Source of the DNA: Magicicada septendecula
Taxonomy: Eukaryota > Arthropoda > Insecta > Hemiptera > Cicadidae
Direction of reading: 5' to 3'
DNA: 64,000 bases
NCBI GenBank assembly: GCA_034769895.1
Contig: CM068372.1
Span: 238,600,343-238,664,342 of the forward strand
Part shown: piece after piece, positions 1 through 11,098 of the stretch
Layout of the letters: every line of letters begins with the position of its first letter
Position numbering within the stretch: the stretch's first letter is position 1
Program-made: the position numbers and the translations under genes
The notes under the pieces: model-generated
Databases searched by the model: none
Told to the model about the DNA's origin: nothing
Seen by the model: only the letters and a program-made list of their open reading frames with translations

Positions 1-324
1 TCATAGACAGAATTTTCGTCTTTAGGGAATGAACCCTCTGCAAGATGCTGAGGGTCCATGAGTGACTTCGGAGCGCTCCTTCTTTTCCGCGTGTTTGTTC
101 TGTGAAACGTACACTGTAGATTCGCAGCTTTACTCTAAGCAACGCTCAATAGGAAATGTTGAACATTTTTGTTCACGGTGTACCCTCATACACACTAAAC
201 CTGCTCTGATGTTTTAATTACGGACATCATAATATTAAAACTTTGGAAACTTGAGCACTACTTAATGGAGATCAAACATTAACTTATACAAGCCATTAAT
301 TTTATGTATATTTTTTATATATAT
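1..324. repeat. Repeat A, copy 1, left part (interrupted by Gypsy)
   Basis: This stretch matches 23607-23925 almost base for base. Its continuation is found at 14072, after the Gypsy element, so the two halves were one repeat copy before the insertion. The repeat probably begins before the window. The minus strand keeps a short reading frame also present in copy 2 (near 23620-23715), but I do not recognise the product. Family unknown. Confidence 0.8.
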
Positions 325-3299
325 TGTAGCATGGCAGATAAGCCCATAAAAATGAATGGTAAAATGATCATAAAAAATAAGCTAATAACATTGTTAAATC
401 CGAGAAAGCAAAATAAAATAAAGAATTAATTAAGAACCACCGTGGAATACAATCATTGATTAAAATAAAAGTTCATGTAAAATAAATGTTACAAGGAGTG
501 ATGAATCATCAAAACCAATTTAAAAACTAAAAATGAGAAAAAAGGTAATACCCAGGTAGGATAGGAGTAGGTAAGGAAGAAACCCAGAAAATGACTAAAC
601 CCACAACAAGAAAAGAAAATAATTGCAAGAAACAAGAAGAGTAGGTGAGGAAGAAACCTAAAACCTGATGACATCCACAAGAAGATGAAGGAAAGAATTT
701 TATAAGAAACAAACAAGAAGAACAGAAGGGATCAATGAAGAAACAAGAACAAGACAGCATCCACAAGAAGAAGGAATGCTCTTATAAAAAAAAACCCAAA
801 CCCCAAAATAAATATAATAACAATAAATAAAAGTATAACACAATATCAAATGTAAAAACCACATGTACAATAGATGTAAGCCAAAAAGTGTATAGAGTAA
901 GAATTGAAAGTGAACCAATGTGAGATAATAATATAATACCAAAAAACAAATCTTCATTATATTCTATAAATAGATTTCTTGATTCTAGTAGAACTATATA
1001 ACTATTTAGAAATAAAATCAAGGAATAAATAGAGAATTAGTGCAAGTTTTAGTGTTATAGAAAATAAACCTTATGTTTCAATATTGATGTTCACAAACTG
1101 AGGAGATGATGAAATATTACAACTTTAAAGTGTTTTAATTTGTGTTCATGAATAATGTAAATAGAGTATTATCATGATCAATAATACATGTGTTTTTTGT
1201 AGATAACTGCCACTCTTTTTAAATAACATTCATTAGAATGAATAAAATAAAACAGAGCAGGCCATAATAAAAGTGAAGTGACAAGGTATCATTACCCCAA
1301 AAAACAGATGCAAACTGATAATCAAACCTAGTATAAGAAATATAGTATAAGATTGGGATAATTATGTTTGTTTATATAGAATAAGGTATTAGAAATAATT
1401 AAGTTTAAACATGTCAGAATCTAACATTCATTATTTATAATATTTCTTATGTATTTTCATTAATCAATAAGTATAAAATGTCTGATTTGAAAAGACAAAT
1501 GTTAATTTGATTTATATGTTATGTATTACTAGTATGAACCATATACTAATTGTTAACTTGTTAAAATAAGAAAATGTCAATTTATGTCACAATAGCAATG
1601 AAAGTCAGAGAGGGTATAAATCAATATGTATTACAGTAGACTCCCTCTTAACTGGTCTCGGTAAACCGGCCATCGGATTAACCGTCCACATTTTATGTAC
1701 CGAATAATTTTTTTCCCATTGTTTGTCATTTGTTTATTCGTGGGTAACATGTTATTGTTACCATCTCTCTCTTTTCTGATCGATTGACAAGCGTTTTTCA
1801 TTTGTTTTTGTATACCTTCCTAAATAATATACGCGTCAGTATGTATATTGAAAGGTGAAAAGCACCGTTATTTTGTTTTTAAACAAATAAACCTATTTTG
1901 AAACATCTGATGTGCTATATTTATTCGAAAAACGGTCGTTTAACATCCGTATAGAAAATTATACGACAAATTTTCGGATTAACCAGCCGTTTTGCCAACC
2001 GGCCAGGGGTCGGTCACGACCAGATCGGTTAAGAGGGAGTATACTGTATTTAAAAAACTTTGTATGTAAAAACTGTTAGAAATCTAGGCCAAATGTTAAA
2101 AACTAAACAGCATCAAATTTGATTAAATAAGTATAGAAATACATTTAAACTGAAGGAATTTACATAAGGTAAATCAGTTATAAAGTCATATAATTGGAAA
2201 TATAAGTAAGGAAGATTTTGTAAAATTATAGCCAGAATTATTGTTAAAAATGAAAATGTAAAAACTCACAATTTAGAGAGGGGAGTCATATATTACTGAA
2301 TAATATTGTAAAACATAACCGATTAATCTAATTGCAAGAAATTAAGGGAAGATAAACCTTTTATTACAATCTGAAATTTAATATAATCATTAATATAACT
2401 TATAATATGGCTTCATTTGGAAGACAAGGACAGGAAGTGCTTTTAAAAAATTACCATTACAAAATGAAGTAAAAATACCATTTTAGATCAAAAACTTAAT
2501 AAAACGGCATTATTTGGTATCAAATTACGCAGAATGAACTGAAGAAGAAGATTAAGTATTTACTAGTTAATAAATTTGAAGAATAACAAAAAAATAATCA
2601 GTTATATAATGTAACTTTCTCACATGCACAGGATGCAAATAAATTTGGAACAATGTATTGAATAATATTGGTTTGGCTAAGACTTTAGCCGAAGACGGAG
2701 GAAGTAAATTAGTTGATTATTAGACGTTGAATAGCACACTCGATACGTGTACTTGTAAACCTTAACCTAATTTCTACTACCGTAATGGCAAACGTTTTCT
2801 AAGCCTAAAGTGACAAACGAGAGTTTCGGTAAAAACACATTTTTAAACGGAAACCCAGTGAAATAAATATCTACAGACATTGAATTAACACTACACAGAA
2901 CAGAACACCAGTGAATATAACATTTAAACCATTAAAACAGTAAAAACACTTAACCACACAAAAGTGCAAATATCGGCCTAACGGACAAAAGTGAGATTTA
3001 CTTAATACTACACTATTTTCCGAAGTACAACACTAAAACTGAACCAGAGACACTCCACCAACACAAGAAGGAAGAATTGGAGCCACAAGGACGAAAATTC
3101 AGAGGGAAAGCATCTTTTATTGAACTTTGAAATAGCGAGGTGACTTCGTCTTACGTCTGGACTACGAGCGGCAGCCATAACTGATTTTAATTAATTATAT
3201 AAAAAAAAATATTTATAAACAACAAAATTTTTTTTAACACAAACCAAAATTAACAAATTTATATATTTATTTATTTGAAATTGTTATAGTTTCGTTACA
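325..3299 (+). repeat. 5' LTR of the Gypsy element
   Basis: Direct repeat of 11099-14071, starting TGTAGCATGG and ending TTCGTTACA. The LTR is about 2975 bp, AT-rich and non-coding apart from chance phenylalanine/leucine-rich frames on the minus strand. By eye I find roughly a dozen differences from the 3' LTR, nearly all in the first 1.6 kb; the last ~1.1 kb looks identical. This indicates a recent insertion, possibly with partial gene conversion. Confidence 0.92.
1634..2046. mobile_element. pogo/Tigger-like MITE inside the 5' LTR
   Basis: This 413-bp non-coding unit starts CAGTAGACTCCCTCTTAAC and ends with the near-reverse complement, GTTAAGAGGGAGTATACTG. It is flanked on both sides by TA (1632-1633 and 2047-2048). 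CAGT(A/G)GACTCCC termini with a TA duplication are the pattern of pogo/Tigger (Tc1-mariner superfamily) elements. The inverted termini match over about 22 bp with a few mismatches. No transposase is present, so it is a MITE. It is present at the same place in the other LTR. Confidence 0.75.
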
Positions 3300-3302
3300 A
3301 AT

Positions 3303-3320
3303 TGGCGCACAACTGAGGGG
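3303..3320 (+). other. Putative primer-binding site
   Basis: TGGCGCACAACTGAGGGG lies 3 bases after the 5' LTR. Retrotransposon primer sites begin TGG because they pair with the CCA end of a tRNA. The TGGCGC start resembles lysine- or serine-type sites of insect Gypsy elements, but I cannot assign the tRNA. Confidence 0.6.
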
Positions 3321-3407
3321 CTTTAATTAGCGATTTACAGGCTTCTACAATTTGCCCAATCCCTAATTGGAGCTTGGCAGCAGCTATAAAGTCAGAAAAA
3401 GGGAAAA

Positions 3408-4855
3408 ATGCAACGACGAGCAACGTCAAATAAACGGGCTGCGGAGGCCGAAAAGGAGATTGAAATCGATATGGAAAACAAAGAGGCGACGCCAGTGGAA
3501 GATGTAGAAAGTTTATTACCACCAGTATTATCTAAACGACCCGCACAACCAGAGGAACAACCTGAGATGCCAACACAAACAGGGGAAGTCAATGTCCGGA
3601 AGGAACAACTAGAAAAGCCATCACGAACGGAGGATGGGAACAAACAAGAGATGTTCAGGATGATGATGGAGAAACTAGATAATCAGGATAAGAAAATGGA
3701 AGAGACTAGTAAGAAGATGGAGAAGAAATTGGATTCTACAAACGAAGAAAATAGTAAAGGAAGAAAGGAAGAGAACCAGTCTTTAAATAAGAAGTTAGAA
3801 GATTTGAAGAAGGACAACCAGTCCACGAAGGAAGAATTGAATGAAATGAATAAGAATATAGAGTCCACAAAAAAAGATTTGGGAAATAAAATTGAAGAAA
3901 ACAGTAAGAAGATGGAAGAGAGGATGGGAGAAAAGTTAGATACATTGAAGGAAGACAACCAATCTTTTAAGGAAGAATTTAAATCGACTAAGGAAGAGTT
4001 GATTAACCAAATTGAGAATACCAATAAGAGAATTGAAGAAAATAGTAAAAGATGGAAAGTGACAACCGACAGTTGAAGGAAGAGTTGAAGGAAGATAACA
4101 AGAAGATGGAAGAGAAGATTGGGGAGAAGTTGGAAGAATTGAGAGAGGATAACCAAATGTTAGGAGAAGAATTAAGGGAGGTCAATCAGGAGAATCTGGA
4201 CAAGTTAGACGAAAGAATGGAGTTGTTAAGAGATGAAATGAACAAGGAACTCAACGATAATAAGAAATCTATAAATAAAAAATTGGAAGAAGAAACCATC
4301 ATAATGAACCAACAAATCAGGGAAATTGACGGAAAATGTAACCAAACCGAAAGGGAAGTACAGGAGTTCAAGGAAGTGGTAAACATCAAGTTTACTAATA
4401 TTGAAGAGCACAGTCGCAGGAAAGCGGAAGAACAACGGAAGGAAAATCAGGAAGAACTCGGGAGAGTACGGAGCCAAGTCGCGGAACGGTGTGATGGGAT
4501 GGAAGAGGCAGAAGCTATGACCAATATCACGGGTCAAGTACGGCAGAGCCAAGAAGAAATGGAAGTCTTGAGAAACCGACCCACTAATTTTACCGGAATA
4601 CCCATCAATGAAAACCGGGAATGGCTGAACTTCCGGCAATACAAGAGGAAACCCATGGAGTTCCTGTCCCGGATAGAAGAATATTTTGCCAAGCATAGAG
4701 GGAGTCGATGGAACAATAACCGGGAGATACTGGACGAGTCATTCAGGGAGATGACAGATAACTGGTGGATGGCGAACCGTAGCGAGATTGAGGACTACCA
4801 ACAGTTCAGGAACCTGTTTAAGGCTAAATACTGGTCAGAACAACTCAGAACCTGA
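3408..4855 (+). pseudogene. gag: Gypsy gag, coiled-coil and capsid-like part (frameshifted)
   Basis: Gag forms the particle that packages the retrotransposon RNA. The first frame (3408-4076, 222 codons) is highly charged, rich in Glu, Lys and Asn, with repeated KKMEEK-like heptads typical of a long coiled coil. The same coiled coil continues in another frame from about 4060 to 4855. The shift falls in an A-rich run (AGTAAAAGATGG). The last ~70 residues before 4855 contain PMEFLSRIEEYF and FRNLFKAKYWSE, which resemble the capsid-like 'retrotransposon gag' domain. Reading then moves to a third frame after about 4852 and meets a TGA at 5017-5019. No clear start is decisive; the ATG at 3408 follows the primer site by ~90 bases. 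The same design is seen in the gag at 38060-39360. Confidence 0.8.
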
Positions 4856-5046
4856 TAAGAGATAATATTTGCCATGGACGATACAGGGCCCAAATAGGCA
4901 GCACCATGACAGCCTATTTCCTAGGGAAGGTGTGCCTGGCAAAACATCTAGAGCCGGCAATACCCGAAGAATGTCTAATGAACAAGCTATCTTATCACTA
5001 TGATGAGGATATTATCTGAGCGAGGAGAGGTAGCCAGATTAAAACA

Positions 5047-5721
5047 GTGCAGGCCATGACCGAGTTGTTGGAAAGCTACGAAAACGAAGAATACTACCGT
5101 CAGAGTAGGAGGAGGAATGATAGACCAGAGATGAGAACTAACCAGTATCCCAGTAACGGTAATAACTATCCAGGAAACCGCAACCAGCAAAATAATTACA
5201 ACGGCAACAATAACCCGCCGCACCATAACAATAACTTTAACGGCAACCAGAACGGTAATAGAAATAATAACCAATACCCTAATAACCGTAATAATTTGTA
5301 TCAACCCCCTAACAATCCATATAGTCAGAGAAACCCCTACCCCGGTAATAATGAACGGTATTACCAGTATAATAGAAATTACAATAGTAATTATAATAAT
5401 AATAATAATAATAGAGTTTCCCGTCCAAGAGTTAATTTTATAAGAGCCGAAGATCGAGGGCCGAGAAGATACAACCGTCAACGGAGGAATAGTTTCCACG
5501 ATGGAGATCGCCGACGAAGAAGCGAAGAACGGGACGGTCCGAGGTATGAACAAAGAAGAAGGAGTACTAGCCTGGAGGATCCTGGCCGACAACAAAGTAG
5601 AGAACAAACCTTCGAACAGGATACAGAGCGGCAGGAACCGACGCAAGGTTTCCAAAACGACGCCTCGGTCAATCCGAGCGCCAACGATGACAACAATAAT
5701 TTAAACGGGAGGAGGCAGTGA
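5047..5721 (+). pseudogene. Gag C-terminal part: Asn-rich, Arg-rich nucleocapsid-like tail
   Basis: This segment follows the capsid-like part in the frame entered after 4852, separated from it by a TGA at 5017-5019. It opens with a helical patch (MTELLESYENEEYYRQ) and is then extremely rich in asparagine (long runs of N with P, Y, G and Q, about residues 35-125). It finishes with an Arg/Ser-rich stretch (RRYNRQRR, DRRRRSEER, QRRRS). Its place between capsid and protease is that of nucleocapsid, and the basic tail could bind RNA. No CCHC zinc knuckle is visible, which is unusual. The first listed codon is GTG, so this is not an independent start. The function is inferred from position and composition only. 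Confidence 0.65.
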
Positions 5722-5779
5722 TAAACTATCTCTACTATGATAAACGTTACTGCTCCTATCTCCTGGGTATAAAAATGAG

Positions 5780-8700
5780 TTGCAAGAGGCAACCGATTTA
5801 AAAAGCATCACCATCATAAGTAACAACTACTTAAAGAACATTAGAACGGAACTATTGGAGGAAAACGAAACTAGCCTCGATAGTCAAAACAATGAGATAT
5901 TGTATATAAAAGCGGAAGTCGAAGGAATCCCCGCTAAAATCATGATTGATACCGGTGCGAATATCTCTATAATAAATGTAAACGAACTGGAAAGAATCCA
6001 GAAAGAGTGTGGTAAAACTTTGCCTATGTTACTAGTAAATAATATTGTCTTAATAGGTGCAACTGGCCGCCAGAACAAAACTATTCGAAAACAAGTTTCC
6101 GTAAATGTCGTTATCCGTGGTGTAGCTTTGGATATGGAATTTTTGTTCGCCACCGGATTGCCATTCAATATATTGGTAGGTTGCGATGTTTTAAGCAGGT
6201 ACTCCGCCATTATCGACCTTAACCAAGGAAAGGTATCACTATTTCCAGACGGAATAACATGGACAGCAGATTTGGTAGGAGGCGCGAATATACTTCCCAG
6301 TACAATACACCAACAACTTCGTAAGATAAATTTTGTAGCGAACAGCTCCCTTTATAAACCAATAATATATAATAATGGAGTAGAGGATTTATGGTCAGTA
6401 AAGATACAAGAAATACGAGACTTCCAGTGCGGAACCACCAACGAGAAAATACCCATACACAAAGCAAATCGTTTAATAAGAGTGTACGAAAAGTATAAGT
6501 CAGTATTCTCAGAGGAACCAGGTAAAGTCAAGAACTACCAGTGTAAACTTGAGTTTAAGGAAAACGTGGAATTTAACCGGAGGTCATACCCAATCGCGCA
6601 TTCACTAAAGGAGGCCGTGAGAACGGAAATTAATAAGATGATCAGCAGTGACATAATTGAGATTAGTCAATCTCCATACACTAGTCCAATCATTGCTGTT
6701 CCCAAGAAAGACGGACAAGTCCGGCTCTGTTTGGATGCGCGCGAGCTAAATAAAACCATTGTTAATGACCGAACATCACCCGGTGAGATAGAGGAGATCC
6801 TAAAACGATTTCACGGCACCAAGTTTATCAGCACATGGGACACTGTATGTGGTTACTGGCAAGTGGAGTTGCATCCACAAAGTCGCAGTACGTGGCGTTC
6901 ATTTTCGAAGGGCGCAATTACCAGTTCAAGAGATTGCCCTTCGGACTTGTAAATTCAGTAGCCATCTTTGTGGCATGTATGGACCAAATACTTGGACAAG
7001 AAGCACTCCAATTTACCACAGTCTATGTAGACGATTTGCTCATTACTTCGGAGACCTGGGAGTAACACTGTTACCGAGTAGAACATGTACTCGAAGTTAG
7101 CGCAGAATAATATAACTCTGAAATTGGAGAAATCCAAGTTCATTGCGCGAGAAGTACAGTTCTTAGGTTTCAACCTAGACGATAGAGGTATTACCCCGTC
7201 AGCAGAAAAAGTGGAGGCAATTCAGAAGTTCCCTAAACCAAAGAACAGGAAACAGTTACAATCTTTCCTCGGACTCTGTAACTATTACAGAAAGTTCCAG
7301 CACAGATATTCCGAGCTGACAGCTAAGTTTCAACCACAATTGTCTGCAAAAAACAAATGGACCTGGGGTGAAGAACAGGATATTACCTTCCAACTGATCA
7401 AAGAAAAGTTTTTAGAGAGTGTTATACTTCGTCACCCGGATTTTAAGAAAACTTTCTTTTTGAACTGTGATGCTAGCGACATCAGCTTAGGAACAACATT
7501 ATATCAGGAAGATGAGGAGGGTCACCATCTGGTGATAAGCTTTGCTAGTCGTACCCTGAATCAATGCGAAAAGAATTATAATGTGACCGAGAAAGAATTG
7601 CTTAGCGTAGTATTCGCATGCAGCAAATTCCGGACATATATTCTCGGGTATCCAGTCACCGTCCGCACTGATCATAAATCCATCTCATTTCTACGTAGGT
7701 GCAAATTGAGTCACGGCCGATTGGCTAGATGGGTACTCGCCCTACAAGAATACAACTTACAATGGGAGTATATATTCCGGGGAAAAAGAATGTGGTAGCC
7801 GATGTGTTGTCACGGATCAATTTGGAAGACCAGACCTTCGAGGGAGAGAAGGAGAGCTTAGTCAAAATTTATAACCTGATGAAAACAAGATCCGACTTAG
7901 AAGCTGTATTGATAAACATCCGTATCCACCAACAATCTGACCCTAAACTAAAAATCATTATCAATCGATTGGAAGCCGGCGATGAAACCGTTTCTAAATA
8001 CTACCATGTCAACAAAGGTATATTATTCGTCAAAACAGCCTTGGCTAAAGAGACATGGAAGGTGATTATTCCGAACCAAATCGAGAAGGAGATTATAATC
8101 GATTACCATATAAGGTATGGCCATATGGGAGCGCTTAAAGTCATACAGGCTTTAGATGAGAATTGTAAGATAAAAAACATTAACCGAAAGGTAAGAAATT
8201 ACCTGAAGTCACGTAATATTTGCCAGTGCGTTAAAATTAACAACGAAAAGAAAGAAGGTATAATGATACCGATAACATCGAAAGCGAAACTGGAAAAAGT
8301 GTTTTTAGACTTCTGCGGGCTATTTCCCCGTAGTGGCGGTCGACACAGATACAAATACCTAATCATAATAATGGACCATTATACAAAATACGTAAAGCTA
8401 TATCCGGTTAATCGGGCAACCACAGTAAAAGTTCTCGCAGTCATAACAGAGTTGTATGTGCCAGAAATAGGTAAACCATCTTCAATCATTACCGACCATG
8501 GTACTCAGTTTAAAGGGAGAAGGTGGCGGGACACATTATTATCACTTGGGATTAAAACATATAAGACGTCAGTCTACCACCCAAGTAGTAATCCGGCAGA
8601 GAGGGTACTGAGAGAAGTGGGTAGAATCTTGCGAACGTACTGTCACAACCAACAGAAAAAGTGGCAAGAGTACTTAGCAGCAACAGAGAAATTCCTAAAT

Positions 8701-9236
8701 TTCGCCCACCATCCAGCTATAGGAATTACCCCTTACTCCGCCATGTATGAGAAACCAACCCCCCGAGAGACTGAAGAAATAATAGAGTTCCCAACGAACG
8801 ATGGTCGTACGTTTGACCAGGTGAAGTTCTATAACAAGGTGGCCGAAGACCAAGAGAAACGGCAAGCCAAATATCAAAAGGCAATAGGATGAATTATAAT
8901 TTATAAAGAGGGTGAAAAGGTTCTGTTAAAAACCGAGAACTACCCAGCACCCTAGAAGGGATAACAAAAAAACTATTGTTACTATATACTGGACCATATG
9001 CAGTTGTCAAAAATAATGATAATAATACATACGAACTGAAAGAAATAGTTTCCGGAAGAGTTAAAGGAGTGTACAACCAAGCCTCCATAAAAAAGTATTT
9101 TGAAGAGAATAATTTGGAAATTGAGATTAAAGAAAAAAAGAAGAATTTGAATTTTGTAAAAAGAAACAAAAAATTCAAAAATATTAGTAAGATCAACTTA
9201 CTACACATTAATTTTGAAAGAAACAATTTGGAATAA
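5780..9236 (+). pseudogene. pol: Gypsy pol: protease, reverse transcriptase, RNase H, integrase (several shifts)
   Basis: The polyprotein copies retroelement RNA into DNA and inserts it. In order: aspartic protease with DTGA (near 5948); RT with PKKDGQVRLCLDARELN and, in a second frame, RLPFGLVNS and the catalytic YVDD (about 7024); RNase H with FLNCDAS and TDHKS; integrase with an HHCC zinc finger (YHIRYGH and CQC, 8104-8230), the D,D,E core (FLDF, ITDHGTQF, NPAERVLRE) and the GPY/F module (YTGPY, from 8985). Frame changes occur near 6884, 7090, 7775 and 8930, with stops at 7063 (TAA) and 8890 (TGA). The 8930 change lies in an A5 run. All catalytic residues seen are otherwise conserved, so decay is recent or some shifts are sequence errors. 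Confidence 0.9.
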
Positions 9237-9780
9237 ATAAAAAGAGGAATTTTGATAAAACACCTAAAAACTCAAAAATATAAGTAAGAACAGCTTACGC
9301 AAACAAATAATTTGAAAGAAACCCTTTGGAATAATTAAAAAGAAAATGAATTTGGAATTTAGAAAAACACCTAAATTCTAAAATAATAGTAAGACCAGCT
9401 TACACCAATAATTTAGAAAGAAACAATTTGGAATAATTGTTAAGAAGAATTTGAATTTTGTTAAAAAACAAACAAATTCCAAAATATAGTAAGATCAACT
9501 TACACAACTAATTTGAAAGAAAACATTTGGTATAATTAAAAGGAAGAACAACTTACAACTAGTTTTTGAAGAGAATAATTTGGAAATTGAGATTAAAATA
9601 AAAAGAAGAATTTGAATTTTGATAAAAACATCAAAATTTAAAAAACAAAATAAGATCAACTTATTACAGATTATTTGTGGAAAATGTTATGGAAATAAAT
9701 AAAAATAAAAATATGAATTTTGTATAAAGCTAACAAAGTTCTAAAAATAGATAAGATCCACTTATAAATAAATTTAGGAG
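9103..9780 (+). repeat. About seven degenerate ~100-bp tandem units after integrase
   Basis: Units share an order of motifs: AATTTGGAAT, then AAGAAGAATTTGAATTTTG, then an A-rich run, then TAGTAAGATCAACTTAC, then AATTTGAAAG. Successive AATTTGGAA-type starts fall near 9110, 9226, 9325, 9425, 9525, 9575 and 9680, so the period is roughly 50-120 bp with one short unit. The first unit is still translated as the lysine/asparagine-rich end of integrase (to 9236), so the array grew out of, or overlaps, the 3' end of pol. Confidence 0.7.
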
Positions 9781-11084
9781 AAAATAATATGATTAATTAA
9801 GATAAAGAATTAAAAATAATCCAGAATAAATGTGAATATCTAACATTTGAAGGAGTAAAGAAGAAAAACAAAAAAGAGTGTAATATACAAGAGAAGGCAA
9901 TAATTTGGAAACAAAGAGAAGAATCTGTTATTACAATAAAATTATAAAAATCTAAAAAAGCAAAAACAATAATATAATAAAAACGACCTATGACTAACTA
10001 CTTATGAAACAATTATGGAAACAGATAATCAAGAAAAATGATTATGATATTACTCAGTTCTGAAGAAACAAAGAAGAACAACTCATACCAAACATATGGA
10101 GAAGATGATTTTGAAAAAATAATAATAATAAGACATATATGAAACGCAAAGAGAAAAGTACCACATGAAATATAATATAAATAAATTAATTTTAAATGAA
10201 TGCAAAAGCGGATTAATAACTTTCTGAGAGAAAAGAAAGAAAAATATGTTTAAATAATATGATCACAATAACAACTTGAATATCAATTACAAAGAAACAA
10301 GTTGAAAAAATTAACTAACATAAAATAAGACCATTCAAATAATGTATAAGAACCAAAGAGAAAATACATATAAAAAAGCATGCTATCAATGTATATAACC
10401 AGAAGAAAATGGAATGAGAATTCAAATGAAAAAGGAAAAAGTTACACTATAACTAGTAACAAAAATATTAACAAAAGTTTCCAACCATAATTAAAATGAA
10501 TATATCAGACGAGCTAAGAGTTTAGAAGAATATATATAATGAGAATAATAAATAGTAAGAAGAATCATTAAGATAGAAAATGTGAGATAATCTGAGAAAC
10601 AACGAAGTGAAGAATCCAAAGATATTTAAAAAAAAAAAAGTAGTCATAAGGTGGACTATTCTTAGATAATTTTTATTCGATGACTGTCTGTAGATAATTC
10701 CAGCAGCATTATGTTTTTGAGCAGAGATGAATTTGCCTCTGGACTCAATTTGAAGTGATGTATGGCCAGCAGAGTAGTGAAGCCTACAGTGCCCCTCTGA
10801 ACTGCCCCAGCTCACACGTTAGGGAACGTTAGGGAATTAATATCCCAGGGATAAAACACGAAGTTTATAAGAAAAGAAAATGTATAATAATAATAAAAAT
10901 ATATCTCAGAAGACACTAACTATCCAAGAAGAATCAAAGTCAGATAAGTGACTATTATAAAATTTATTAAGCTCAAATATGAAAAAGTCGATATATAAAT
11001 GGAGAGGAAAATGAAGAATAAAAAATAATAAAATTGTCATAAGCAATTATTTCATCCATAATCAAGTCTGAAATAATCACTTCT
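9781..11084 (+). other. Non-coding 3' tail of the Gypsy element
   Basis: A very A-rich plus strand without a credible gene. A block at about 10640-10835 has clearly higher GC and includes a short tandem AGGGAACGTT; it looks like an inserted piece of other sequence, but I cannot name it. There is no env-like frame with a signal peptide or membrane segment. Confidence 0.6.
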
Positions 11085-11098
11085 GGAGGAGAGCAATC
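11085..11098 (+). other. Putative polypurine tract
   Basis: GGAGGAGAG followed by CAATC immediately precedes the TG of the 3' LTR. A purine run at this place primes plus-strand DNA synthesis in LTR retrotransposons. The five non-purine bases before the LTR make the exact end uncertain. Confidence 0.55.

Noticed and set aside
489-1021. Phe/Leu-rich minus-strand frames within the 5' LTR, repeated at 11261-11729
   Set aside because: They mirror the A-rich plus strand of a non-coding LTR, overlap one another in different frames and have no domain.
3683-4716. Long minus-strand frames opposite gag
   Set aside because: Antisense shadow of the Glu/Lys-rich coiled coil, which reads as Ser/Phe/Leu on the other strand.
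4987-5655. 222-codon hydrophobic minus-strand frame
   Set aside because: Antisense of the Asn-rich gag tail; the Ile/Val runs come from AAT/AAC codons read in reverse, not from a membrane protein.
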